From positions 1 to 64,000 of IMG/VR virus record IMGVR_UViG_3300025030_000058: DNA of 64,000 nt. One strand, written 5' to 3'. Of this stretch, positions 47,189 to 55,148 are shown piece by piece (the stretch's first letter is position 1; the number at the start of each line of letters is the position of its first letter). The translations under genes and the position numbers were made by a program. This stretch comes from a virus. The notes beneath the pieces are model-generated. The model was given only the letters and a program-made list of their open reading frames with translations. It had not been told where the DNA came from and did no database searches.

Positions 47189-48076
47189 TTAAAAATACAC
47201 ACGTTCCGCCGTGGGGAGCAGACGTTGCATCGCGCCCACGGGTAAGCTGCCAGGATCGCCGGTCGGCAGATTGAGGATGTAGGTTTCCGTATACGTCGCC
47301 ATGCGTTTAGCCAATGCCAGGCGCTCCGTCAACCGCGTATCCGCGTCCAAGCAGAAGTATATCCTCTTCCAATTGCCTTGGACCAGCTTTCGCATCTGTC
47401 CGGGGGACGCCGATTTCCCCAACAACGCCACGGCATTATATCCCGTACGGATCGAATCGAATGGGCCTTCAACAACGACGCATTCATCAAAGGCCAGCGC
47501 GCGGTCGAAATTGAACAGGCAGTCCTTGCCGGAGTTGGCGTCCATGAGCATCTTCGGTTCCCGGTCTGGCGTCCATGCCCGCGCCGCCCAATTGATGACC
47601 TTGCCGGATTCCCGAATGGGGAATATGACGCGGTGCGCGCAGGGTCCTGAAAAGGCATACCCGATTTCATACACCCGCCATTCGTCCGGCGTGACATTCC
47701 GGGAAGTCAAATAACGCCGCGCCACATCAGCCAAGTAGCCGTCCAGCCACACGGGCCGATAGCCTTCCGGCAACGCACCCACAGGTACGTCCGGCTCCAC
47801 CTTCGGCAATCGCGCCAAAAGCCGGTCCATGAGTTGCCGGTCAAATTGGTCTGGATGATAATCCGTCCCAAAAGCGTCGTTGTACGCATGCAAGAACTTT
47901 CGGAACGCCCCCTTGCCGGAGCACTTGTAACATTGGAACAGCCCTGAGCCAAGGTGGAGATACATGTGCCCCTTCGTGTCCCGGCACCCCGGCAAAAAGC
48001 AACACAAGACCGCGTTCTTCCCATCGGTGGTGACGTGATGTTTGGGGAGTCTGGTTACCAGGTCAAGAATTTTCAT
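47189..48076 (-). CDS. DNA primase
   Basis: 295 residues. The N-terminal zinc domain has Cys at about 25, 31, 49 and 52 (CCFLPGC ... FQCYKC). A DnaG/T7-type RNA polymerase domain follows with a TOPRIM core: FDECVVVEGPFDSIR (catalytic Glu) and IYFCLDADTRL (Asp-x-Asp). It makes RNA primers. The helicase is a separate protein encoded directly upstream (48084-49349), unlike the fused T7 gp4. Confidence 0.85.
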   Translation of the reverse strand: MKILDLVTRLPKHHVTTDGKNAVLCCFLPGCRDTKGHMYLHLGSGLFQCYKCSGKGAFRKFLHAYNDAFGTDYHPDQFDRQLMDRLLARLPKVEPDVPVGALPEGYRPVWLDGYLADVARRYLTSRNVTPDEWRVYEIGYAFSGPCAHRVIFPIRESGKVINWAARAWTPDREPKMLMDANSGKDCLFNFDRALAFDECVVVEGPFDSIRTGYNAVALLGKSASPGQMRKLVQGNWKRIYFCLDADTRLTERLALAKRMATYTETYILNLPTGDPGSLPVGAMQRLLPTAERVYF

Positions 48077-48083
48077 AGGCAGT

Positions 48084-49349
48084 TTACTTCATCCTCACGA
48101 ATTGCATCCTGGAAAGGTCCTGGAGGATGCGGAAGCGATGGCCCGTGCGCCCGCCACGGTTGGCCGCCAAGCTGATGCCGAATACGTCCGCGTCGTCACT
48201 CTTGCGCAAACCCCCGACCAGCAGGTCCGCCACCATCGCCTTGCCATAGGCTTCCGCCACATCCTCCTGGTCAAGCCACTCCTTTTGCGCGCCTTTCCGT
48301 CCCGCCTGAGTCGCCGTCCACATGTACAAGTTCCGCTCGTCGGCCAGCTTGCGTAGTTCCTGGAACGTGTCTTTGTGCTCGTGCCGCTTCTCGTTGTACC
48401 GGCGGGATGGCATCAGCTCATCCCCATAGTCCACGACCAGGAGTTCAGTCTGAAATCCGCGCGAGGCGTGATCGTCAATGATGGCCCCAATGTCCTGGAC
48501 GCCGATGGAGCCGCCGGGGTAATGCACGATGCACAGCCGTCCCGTGTACTTCCGTAGAGCCGCCTCCAGTTCCGATGACAGCACGTCCTCTGATGTCAAC
48601 TCCTCCCGCGTCCGGCCCGTGAACGTTTGGTCAAAGCGCCGCGCGATCTTCTCCTCACTCATTTCCAGGGACACGTACAGGGTGTTCTTGCGCATGAACA
48701 AGGCAATTTTGGAAAGGTGGATCAACGCCGCTGTTTTCCCGGACTTTGGTGGTCCCATCCAGACGTTCAATTCCCGGCGGAAGATCCCACCGCCAATCTG
48801 TTCATCCAGTTCCGAGATCCCCGTGGACAACGGCATCAGCCCGCCCTCATGGCTGGCCGCCATCCAGCGCATCAGGCGGTCCACAATGTTTGTGTACTCG
48901 TACATCTCCTTGCCGACGCCGCGATTCTTCAACAGCGTGTCCGTGCGCAGTGCTCCCGAAAGGTGCTCGGCCGCCGCGTCACACCCATCACGGGCCAGGG
49001 CGTCAATCGCCGCCGTTAGTTCCGCCTTCATCTTCGAGGCGCGCGCAAACTCCAAGGCATGGGACCGGAGCGCACGCACTTCGGATACAGGAAGCGGTTG
49101 CGCCTCCATCTTCTCCAGCAGAGGGCGTAGGAAATTCCCATCAGACCCCCGCAGGACCAGCGCGTCCAGTTCCCGGCGCATCTCTGTGTACGAGGGGCGT
49201 GTCTGGTGATTCCCGTAGAATTTATCCGTGATCTCCGCCAACACGTCCACGCCGTCGTAGCCCCGGAATACGTCGGACCAGTGCCCGGCGAACAACCCGA
49301 ACACCTCCTCGCTTTCCAGAACGGCCTTGAACGTGTCGAGGATCAGCAC
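48084..49349 (-). CDS. DnaB-like replicative helicase
   Basis: 421 residues. The N-terminal helical domain is followed by a RecA-like motor: GISELDEQIGGGIFRRELN, Walker A GPPKSGKT near residue 200, YVSLEMSE, Walker B TELLVVDYGDEL and LAANRGG with the arginine finger region. It unwinds DNA as a hexamer together with the adjacent primase. An about 180-residue N-domain is normal for the family. Confidence 0.88.
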   Translation of the reverse strand: MLILDTFKAVLESEEVFGLFAGHWSDVFRGYDGVDVLAEITDKFYGNHQTRPSYTEMRRELDALVLRGSDGNFLRPLLEKMEAQPLPVSEVRALRSHALEFARASKMKAELTAAIDALARDGCDAAAEHLSGALRTDTLLKNRGVGKEMYEYTNIVDRLMRWMAASHEGGLMPLSTGISELDEQIGGGIFRRELNVWMGPPKSGKTAALIHLSKIALFMRKNTLYVSLEMSEEKIARRFDQTFTGRTREELTSEDVLSSELEAALRKYTGRLCIVHYPGGSIGVQDIGAIIDDHASRGFQTELLVVDYGDELMPSRRYNEKRHEHKDTFQELRKLADERNLYMWTATQAGRKGAQKEWLDQEDVAEAYGKAMVADLLVGGLRKSDDADVFGISLAANRGGRTGHRFRILQDLSRMQFVRMK

Positions 49350-49735
49350 TTAGTCTTTCCCTTCGACGGAAATCCTTTTATCTGTTGCGATAAATCAATG
49401 TTGGGTCTTTCAGGTCCTGTGGGGGGGACCCACATGTTATCATCTGATCGTGGACGTGTAGGACGGTCCGGAAAGTCCAAGTTTTTGTCCAACAAAACTT
49501 GCATCTTAGCCTGTCCTTCTTCGGAGCCCCAAAATCTCGCAAAACTCTGTACGCGGCACAGATGACGATTCCTCCGGTTCATTGGAATCGCCACGATGTT
49601 TCCAGCGGAAGAACCTCCTTCAATCAGGCATAGTATATGACTCAACGGGAAGGAGACAATATAGTCTAAAGTCTCCTTGGACAGGTTTAACTTTCCAAGC
49701 GCGACTGCTTTCAGTATCTTCCTAATGGTCAGCAT
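49343..49735 (-). CDS. Hypothetical protein
   Basis: 130 residues. An N-terminal helical part (IL..VALGKLNLSKETLDYIV) is followed by a basic middle (NRRNRHLCRVQSFARFWG) and a Pro-rich C-terminus with KGFPSKGKTKC. A helicase loader or primase accessory would fit the position; nothing in the sequence proves it. Confidence 0.5.
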   Translation of the reverse strand: MLTIRKILKAVALGKLNLSKETLDYIVSFPLSHILCLIEGGSSAGNIVAIPMNRRNRHLCRVQSFARFWGSEEGQAKMQVLLDKNLDFPDRPTRPRSDDNMWVPPTGPERPNIDLSQQIKGFPSKGKTKC

Positions 49736-50175
49736 CAGACCGCCACAGTCAATCGGAGCAGGGGATCATTAGCGATGGATTCCACGGATTCCCCCGTTGC
49801 TTGAGCGATGCGGGCCAGCAGGACTTTCCCCATCGCAATGCCCTCCATGCGCAAGTCGCCGCGTAGCAAGGGAGCCTTGCGTATGCCCAACTGCTTAAAA
49901 GCCAGATACCGGTCAATCGCGCCCTGCGTCACCAGCACGTCCGGCGTGGGGTACGTTCGGAACCGCGTAGGCCGGAACATGACCATTTGCGCTTCCAGAA
50001 ACCGCTTGACCGACCATCGGTGCAGGTGGCAGAGGTCCAGGAGCCGGAGAAAGTAGGGCTCATACGTGACGGAGGTTTTCTGTCTTCCAAACACGTGAAT
50101 GCGACCCGTCTTGACAAAAACCATCTCCTCGTAGATCCGACGGACCTCCTCCACTTCGGGTATCGCGCCCCCCAC
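49735..50175 (-). CDS. Hypothetical protein
   Basis: 146 residues, helical and basic (YFLRLLDLCHLHRWSVKRFL, RPTRFRTYPTPDVLVTQGA). The start overlaps nothing; 30 bases separate it from the helicase-type gene upstream. No family recognised; may belong to the replisome. Confidence 0.5.
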   Translation of the reverse strand: MGGAIPEVEEVRRIYEEMVFVKTGRIHVFGRQKTSVTYEPYFLRLLDLCHLHRWSVKRFLEAQMVMFRPTRFRTYPTPDVLVTQGAIDRYLAFKQLGIRKAPLLRGDLRMEGIAMGKVLLARIAQATGESVESIANDPLLRLTVAV

Positions 50176-50205
50176 GTTACACCGGCGTCCGTTGTCCTGG
50201 TGCGC

Positions 50206-51849
50206 TCATACCACGACTTCCTGAATCTCCATGAAAATTCCCTCCTCTTCGTAGAACCGCTGACGCGCTCTTGAATGCGCGGATAAGAACCGTGATCCCT
50301 TGTCCTTGAAGTCTATCACTTCCACGCCGTTGACCTTCGGGCGCAGGCCCCGTCCGATGCGTTGCACGATCTTCACGTAGGACTTGCCCCCGTATGCCAG
50401 CAGCACGCAGTCCAAGTCTGGACAGTCTATTCCTTCATCTAACCAGATCGTGGCGATGGCAATGTCCACATCCCCTGAGTTGATTTCGTGGCGTAGGCGC
50501 GTCGTCTCCTTCACACCGTCTTCCGTAGCCGCCACAAAGCGCGTGCGCAGTGCAGGATGTCGCTCCTGAAGAAGGGTTTCCAGCGCGCGGCCATGCGCGA
50601 TGGAAGTTCCTACGATAATGAGTATTTTCTTCCCGCTTTCAGAACGCTGGGCCGCCATGCGCACGATGGTATCATTGCGTTCGATATTTTCCACAACGGA
50701 GAATTTTCGCACAGCTTGCCAGGTCATGCCGCGATCCGAAGGGACCTGGTTGTCCACCAGAGTCAGCACGGCCTTGGACAGATACCCAGCCTCCTGGAGT
50801 GTCGTCGTCGGCAGATCGAAGACCAGGGGACCCACCACGGCGGATAGTTTCATGTCCTCCACAACCATCCGGCGATAGGGGGTGCCGGACATCCCCCAAT
50901 GCAGGGGCGTGGTGATTTTCATCAGGACGGAGTACCACGTCTTGGACGTGGCATGATGGGTTTCATCGTTCACCACGGCGGGAACCGTCTTGAGGATACG
51001 CTTGACTTCGGGATCCGCCGAGCGGGAATCCAGTGTGTCAATCGAGGCTACGGTGTATTTCCGGTAGTCCACCGTATTCTCGCCGATGATGCCAATTTCC
51101 TCTCCCAGGTACTTGTGAAAGACCTCCCGCGATTGGGCCAGCAGGTCACGCCCCTTCACAATCAGCATGCCCCCACCATAGGCGTAGAGTATTCCGGCAC
51201 CTATCAAACTTTTTCCCGATCCCGTTGGCGAATGCACGACTCCACCACCCATCAGGCACGCGGCTTCGACGGCCTCCCGTTGATATGGGCGGAACACCTT
51301 GTCTCCCAGTTGGTCGGGAATGACACCGGGGAACACAGTCCGGAGGCACGCGGCGTTTCGGGCTAGGAAAGCGGGCACATCACGAGGCTTTTGCTCGCCA
51401 ATCAGTTCCAGCACCATGTCCCGGTAGAGGAGAAACTCCGGCGGCAGATGAGGATAGACCCCTGTGGAATCCGACACGTTCACCGTGAGCCCCTCCGCGT
51501 CCGGCCAGGTCATGGTCTCCCACAGCAACCCCGTGGGGAACCCGCGTGTGGCCACGCTGTAAAAATGCTTCCGCCCGTCCCACTTCGTCCAGCCCACCGC
51601 CTTACAGGAAGCATTCAGGCAATGGAACACACCATCGAATGGACGCCGGTTGTACTTCCCGTTACCGCGATATCCACACTTGCCGCATGTGTTAAACGCC
51701 GTCGAGTACCACGCCGTGGGATCCGCGATGGATAGACGTTCATCAATCACCGACGCCGGGAGTGTAGTCACTACCCGCGTCGTGTTCCCCGAAACCGTCA
51801 GTACCAAGCTGGGCACGGCCCTCGACGCCGTGATCTCTACGTGTGACAT
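50206..51849 (-). CDS. UvsW-like SF2 helicase with N-terminal zinc site
   Basis: 547 residues from the ATG at 51847-51849. The N-terminal part has CGKCGYRGNGKYNRRP ... HCLNASCKAVGW, a zinc ribbon. Helicase motifs: FRPYQREAV, SPTGSGKS (Walker A, near 205), NDETHH (motif II), GMSGTPYR (III), IWLDEGIDCPDL and QRIGRGLRPK (VI). UvsW-type enzymes remodel branched DNA and R-loops and help switch replication mode. It is first after the promoter at 51857-51884 and probably leaderless. Confidence 0.85.
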   Translation of the reverse strand: MSHVEITASRAVPSLVLTVSGNTTRVVTTLPASVIDERLSIADPTAWYSTAFNTCGKCGYRGNGKYNRRPFDGVFHCLNASCKAVGWTKWDGRKHFYSVATRGFPTGLLWETMTWPDAEGLTVNVSDSTGVYPHLPPEFLLYRDMVLELIGEQKPRDVPAFLARNAACLRTVFPGVIPDQLGDKVFRPYQREAVEAACLMGGGVVHSPTGSGKSLIGAGILYAYGGGMLIVKGRDLLAQSREVFHKYLGEEIGIIGENTVDYRKYTVASIDTLDSRSADPEVKRILKTVPAVVNDETHHATSKTWYSVLMKITTPLHWGMSGTPYRRMVVEDMKLSAVVGPLVFDLPTTTLQEAGYLSKAVLTLVDNQVPSDRGMTWQAVRKFSVVENIERNDTIVRMAAQRSESGKKILIIVGTSIAHGRALETLLQERHPALRTRFVAATEDGVKETTRLRHEINSGDVDIAIATIWLDEGIDCPDLDCVLLAYGGKSYVKIVQRIGRGLRPKVNGVEVIDFKDKGSRFLSAHSRARQRFYEEEGIFMEIQEVVV

Positions 51850-51856
51850 GCCGGGG

Positions 51857-51884
51857 AGTATACCATAACTTTTTTGTTTGTCAA
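51857..51884 (-). promoter_or_regulatory. Sigma70-type promoter, leaderless layout
   Basis: TTGACA (51879-51884), 16-nt spacer ending ATGG, TATACT (51857-51862), then seven bases to the ATG at 51849. It would drive the replication operon. Confidence 0.85.
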
Positions 51885-51890
51885 GACAAT

Positions 51891-51955
51891 AAAAAGGCGC
51901 GCCGAAGGCAGCGCGCCATCCCCGTTGCGGGGAGCGGGACGAGGGCGGTCCCGCT
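51891..51955 (-). terminator. Tandem hairpins ending in a T-run
   Basis: Three perfect hairpins in a row on the minus strand: AGCGGGAC/GTCCCGCT (51933-51955), CCCCG/CGGGG (51920-51932) and GGCGCGC/GCGCGCC (51896-51917), the last followed by TTTTTATTG. This is a strong terminator for the HU gene operon, immediately before the replication promoter. Confidence 0.9.
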
Positions 51956-51970
51956 GGGATAAACAATGGG

Positions 51971-52291
51971 TCAGTCTTCGCCGGTCTCGTTCACGTCCTC
52001 CGCTTCCGCCGTTCCCCGGATGAAGTCATTGAGCCGTCGCCCGATCTTGCAGGTCACGACACGATGCTCGGGAACCGTCAACGGGGAACCATCCACGGGG
52101 TTCCGGTAATTCCGTTCCTTGACGATCTTGGTGCCAAAAGTCGCCAACCCGCGAATGACCACGACCTCATCCCGATTCAGCGATTCCCGAATCGTCCGGA
52201 TGAAGACGTTCACCGCCTCCAGGGCTTGCTTCTGGGAGAGGGGCAACTGCTGCTCAAGGGCGTGCGCCAGTTCGTGCTTCCGCGTGGTCAT
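51971..52291 (-). CDS. HU/IHF-like DNA-binding protein (early operon)
   Basis: 106 residues. LAHALEQQLPLSQKQALEAV, then VVVIRGLATFGTKIVKERN, with NPVDGSPLTVPEHRVV as the DNA-binding arm and a final helix GRRLNDFI, follows the HU/IHF family in order. The acidic tail (EAEDVNETGED) is unusual. It probably compacts or bends phage DNA early in infection. It differs clearly from the HU-like protein in the head operon. Confidence 0.8.
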   Translation of the reverse strand: MTTRKHELAHALEQQLPLSQKQALEAVNVFIRTIRESLNRDEVVVIRGLATFGTKIVKERNYRNPVDGSPLTVPEHRVVTCKIGRRLNDFIRGTAEAEDVNETGED

Positions 52292-52292
52292 A

Positions 52293-52583
52293 CTACCCTC
52301 CGAAGGCGGAAGTCAGGATCTCCACGGCCAGCTCGATGAGCAGATTGATGCGATTCTCCTTCACCTCACGCCCCTTGGCCTTAAACCACTCCACCAGGCC
52401 GTCGTATACGAACTTGTACTTCGTGTCCCCGTCCCAGTCCGTGTGACTTTCCGCCTCTTTGACGAGCGCGACCGCGCGCTTGTAGCCGTCCATCCCGATG
52501 GTCAGGAAGAGATGCTTCAAAGCGGGATAAATGGCCTTAATGAAAAACGCGAACAGGACTTTCAGATCGATCTTTACTTTCAT
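52293..52583 (-). CDS. Small protein resembling LL-H-type holins
   Basis: 96 residues. A hydrophobic N-terminal segment (VLFAFFIKAIYPALKHLFLT) is followed by a helical part with KYKFVYDGLVEWFKAKG and INLLIELAVEIL, similar in order to phage LL-H holins. The hydrophobic part contains Lys and His, so membrane insertion is uncertain. An AAGGAGG lies 11 bases before the ATG. Confidence 0.45.
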   Translation of the reverse strand: MKVKIDLKVLFAFFIKAIYPALKHLFLTIGMDGYKRAVALVKEAESHTDWDGDTKYKFVYDGLVEWFKAKGREVKENRINLLIELAVEILTSAFGG

Positions 52584-52615
52584 GGCTTGTATAGCCTCCT
52601 TTCAGATTTCGATTA

Positions 52616-52645
52616 TATAAAAACACGCCAAATAGCTTTTGTCAA
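52616..52645 (-). promoter_or_regulatory. TTGACAAA-family promoter, weaker -10
   Basis: TTGACA (52640-52645) with TTTATA at an 18-nt spacer (52616-52621); a perfect TATAAT (52612-52617) exists at a 22-nt spacer. Serves the holin-like and HU genes. Confidence 0.65.
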
Positions 52646-52649
52646 GAGG

Positions 52650-53390
52650 AAGATGCGGAATCCTGGAGTTAGCGCGCTGGCCCAAACCTCCCGGCTTACG
52701 GTTGCATCTCGAACAGCGGAGCGGAAACGTATTGGCATGGCGCAAGGGTGGGGGAGGGAGGACTGCGCCTGCCAATACCCGAGACTCGTGGGGGCTGGGA
52801 GGGTGTGAAGAGTCTCGCAGAGGAACAAGGAATCGGAACGAAGGGAAGTACAGGAAGAGCGTTGAGAGATAGTGGAGAGAAAGCCCATACCTGTACCAAT
52901 GGCTCGTGGAGTGAGTTTGGAGAAGAGAACCGTTGCAAATAAGAGTAAACTTTGTTTCTACTCTGCGAGTCTAAACGAAAAGCTGAGGTAGAAAACCTGA
53001 ACAAGTAGCGAAGCTACTTGGAAGGTTTTCGATCTAAAACTCTCTTATCTATCTATCTTTCCTTATATGGGTTTTCTTCCTTCCTTTTCCCTCTTTTGCC
53101 TAAATCCCGGCCCCTCCGCGCGAGTTCATGTGGCAAGCACGGAAGGATCAACATAGACTATAACATATTAAATAACTGTGCTGGCAGACAGTACAAGTGT
53201 ACCAAGTTCCCATAAACTTATGCCAGTTATTGACAACTAAAGACTTAGTACAACTAACCAGCGCATTCATTGTGTATGTTTGCACAAGTAACTGTAGAAA
53301 ATATCAGTAGTTTAGATACACTTTTGTTATAGGTGTGGATATAACACGGAAATATTCCGTATGTCAAAGCGTCACTCAGACATACAAAGT
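52650..53390. ncRNA. Structured non-coding region, candidate large RNA or replication origin
   Basis: About 740 bases without a credible gene. Three strong stem-loops are visible. (1) 52729-52778: GTATTGGCA/TGCCAATAC plus GGCGCA/TGCGCC with one bulged T and a 19-nt G-rich loop. (2) 52780-52817: CGAGACTC/GAGTCTCG with a 22-nt G-rich loop. (3) 52991-53030: GAAAACCT/AGGTTTTC and CAAGTAGC/GCTACTTG around a GAA loop, with a GAA/GA internal bulge. The plus strand is purine-rich at 52740-52920 and pyrimidine-rich at 53040-53110. 53130-53390 is A+T-rich with two small palindromes (53346-53360, 53359-53385). It matches no RNA family I can name. Confidence 0.55.
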
Positions 53391-53412
53391 GGGGGCTGAT
53401 GGTTTAGCCCCC
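53391..53412 (-). terminator. Hairpin at the end of the structural operon
   Basis: Perfect 7-bp stem GGGGGCT/AGCCCCC with an 8-nt loop, 39 bases after the last structural gene. The following sequence on the minus strand is ACTTTG, a poor T-run, so termination efficiency is uncertain. Confidence 0.6.
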
Positions 53413-53450
53413 GACAAGGCTGTATCGGTTCTGGAGGTGTATGAAGGCTT

Positions 53451-53990
53451 TTACGAGGAGAGTTTTCCAACCAGATTGGCAATGTACCTTTCGATGCGGA
53501 GGAGGTCCATTTTGTCCAAGGAACCATCCATTCGGGCACGCACGATATCACCAACGGAGGTGACTAAGGATTGGACTTCCGGCGAGGATAGCCCCATGCG
53601 TTTCAGCACAGTGGTAAACACCTGATCCATGCGGTCCAGATCATCCGCGTGGTCAAACGCCTCCGATTCCTTGACAGTGTGTATCTTGGCAACTTGGCTG
53701 GCGTGGTAGGCTTCCAGGATCTTGCGGACGGGGCTATCGGCCATGAGACTTTCCTCCTGTGCTGTGGCGTCGTACTGAATGAACTCATTCTCATCCGGTC
53801 CCAGATAGAGAATGATCTTAGCGGGCTCGTGGTCAGTCTGATCCGCATGCTGGACATTCTTGGCGATTGCGGCCAGGCGCGGCGGTGTGGAACCGGACAC
53901 GCTATGCGCCCATTCTACCGGTTGCATCTTCTGTGCCTTAATGATGGCAAGGGCGCGTTGGGGATCAATAGCCGTGGTGGAATAGCCCAT
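53451..53990 (-). CDS. Hypothetical head-region protein
   Basis: 179 residues. The N-terminal half is a small beta domain (KIILYLGPDENEFIQYD). Residues 89-94 (RKILEA) fit the Ile/Leu-x-Glu|Ala prohead-protease rule. A helical C-terminal half follows with a repeated pattern (DRMDQVFTTVLKRMG, DKMDLLRIERYIAN). If cut there, the helical domain would be released into the head. Last gene before the hairpin at 53391. No family recognised. Confidence 0.55.
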   Translation of the reverse strand: MGYSTTAIDPQRALAIIKAQKMQPVEWAHSVSGSTPPRLAAIAKNVQHADQTDHEPAKIILYLGPDENEFIQYDATAQEESLMADSPVRKILEAYHASQVAKIHTVKESEAFDHADDLDRMDQVFTTVLKRMGLSSPEVQSLVTSVGDIVRARMDGSLDKMDLLRIERYIANLVGKLSS

Positions 53991-54000
53991 GAGTTTCTCC

Positions 54001-54855
54001 TTAGAAGGTCAGCGGCTTCATCTTAACAACCGCCACCGTGAATTGATTCAACGCTGCATCATTGCTTGGAGAAGCATCTTTTAGGAAGCTATAGAGCTTG
54101 CTTGGATCTACGTTGTACTGCCGCATCCAGCCCTCGATGCGATCCGCGCGCATGGCCAATCGGCGGGCCAGCAGCTTAGCTACTGCCGTCGTCTTATCCC
54201 ATGCGCCCGGAGCGTCTTCACTCTCCAGCAGGGCGTCAACGATGACTGAGACCGATTCCAGCTTCAAATGTCGTTTGCCAGGGTACACGGCATCTGGGGG
54301 TGTATTGCGCTGTGCGGAAACATCCACGTGGACGCCAAGATCCTTGGAGATGGACTCGGCCGCCTTTTTGGCCAGCGCCAGGTCCTTGTACGTGAACTCC
54401 CACACGGGATCGGTTGAGACACGAACGTGGATAGTGCCTCCCGTAGGCGGAACAGCGGCCAAGGCGCTCTGGAGCGCATCCGGCATCATCCCGGCCTTGG
54501 ATAGCCCCTCACGGGTCAGCAGAGCGTCTGTGAGAGTGGCTATGCGTAAAATTGACTCCGTGCTGGAACCGGGGGCCTTGTTCAAGAACGCCTCAATGCC
54601 TTTATATGTGTTGGGGATTTTCAATTCCTTGGTCGTCCACACAAAGGCCTTGCTATTGATGTTGACATGGCCTAAGCCTTTCACTACCACCACGTCTCGA
54701 ATTTTTGAGGTAGTGGCTTCTGCCTGTTTTCGTGCTCCGGCCGGACCTTGTTCAGGGTCAAATCCATAGTCGGCGGGGTACTTGAGAATCGCCTTCTCCA
54801 AGTTCTTAACATACAGGGAGAAGAACTGATCTACTTGCTCAGGAACGTACGGCAT
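54001..54855 (-). CDS. Head-region protein with two LLxE-like motifs
   Basis: 284 residues from the ATG at 54853-54855; the longer reading runs inside the upstream gene. Motif copies TLTDALLTREG (108-117) and SVIVDALLESED (203-214) divide the chain into three parts. The middle part (GGTIHVRVSTDPVWEFTYKD) is beta-rich and the last is helical (RRLAMRADRIEGWMRQ). The pattern suggests processing during head maturation, not yet shown. Confidence 0.55.
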   Translation of the reverse strand: MPYVPEQVDQFFSLYVKNLEKAILKYPADYGFDPEQGPAGARKQAEATTSKIRDVVVVKGLGHVNINSKAFVWTTKELKIPNTYKGIEAFLNKAPGSSTESILRIATLTDALLTREGLSKAGMMPDALQSALAAVPPTGGTIHVRVSTDPVWEFTYKDLALAKKAAESISKDLGVHVDVSAQRNTPPDAVYPGKRHLKLESVSVIVDALLESEDAPGAWDKTTAVAKLLARRLAMRADRIEGWMRQYNVDPSKLYSFLKDASPSNDAALNQFTVAVVKMKPLTF

Positions 54856-54862
54856 ATAGGGC

Positions 54863-55138
54863 CTACTTTTCCTCACCGGACAGAATGCGTTCGGCATGGG
54901 CCTTGGCCTCTTTGGCGTTGGCCTCTCCGTACAGCCCGGCGATTTCTCCGATTTTCAGTCCGCCTGCCATTTGATAAATGATGCCTTCGATGTTCGTCTT
55001 GAACAAAATATCGTTCAACGAGGCACCGGGACGAGTCTTGGTAACTACATAGAACTCTACCGTGGGCAGCCCTTTGCCGGGGAAGCGGTTTTCTTTGAGT
55101 AGGCCGTCCACGAGAGAACGGACAGGGAACTTTTTCAT
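54863..55138 (-). CDS. Small head-region protein with N-terminal LLKE motif
   Basis: 91 residues. SLVDGLLKE at residues 8-16 sits at the N-terminus, like T4 capsid-targeting sequences. The rest is alpha/beta (TVEFYVVTKTRPGASLNDIL) with a helical charged end. A preceding GGAATCC gives only a moderate SD. Confidence 0.55.
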   Translation of the reverse strand: MKKFPVRSLVDGLLKENRFPGKGLPTVEFYVVTKTRPGASLNDILFKTNIEGIIYQMAGGLKIGEIAGLYGEANAKEAKAHAERILSGEEK

Positions 55139-55148
55139 TGTGGATTCC

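Noticed and set aside
53335-53625. Open frames at 53335-53625 (+) and 53372-53554 (-)
   Set aside because: Overlap the end of 53451-53990 and the terminator hairpin; no ribosome-binding site.
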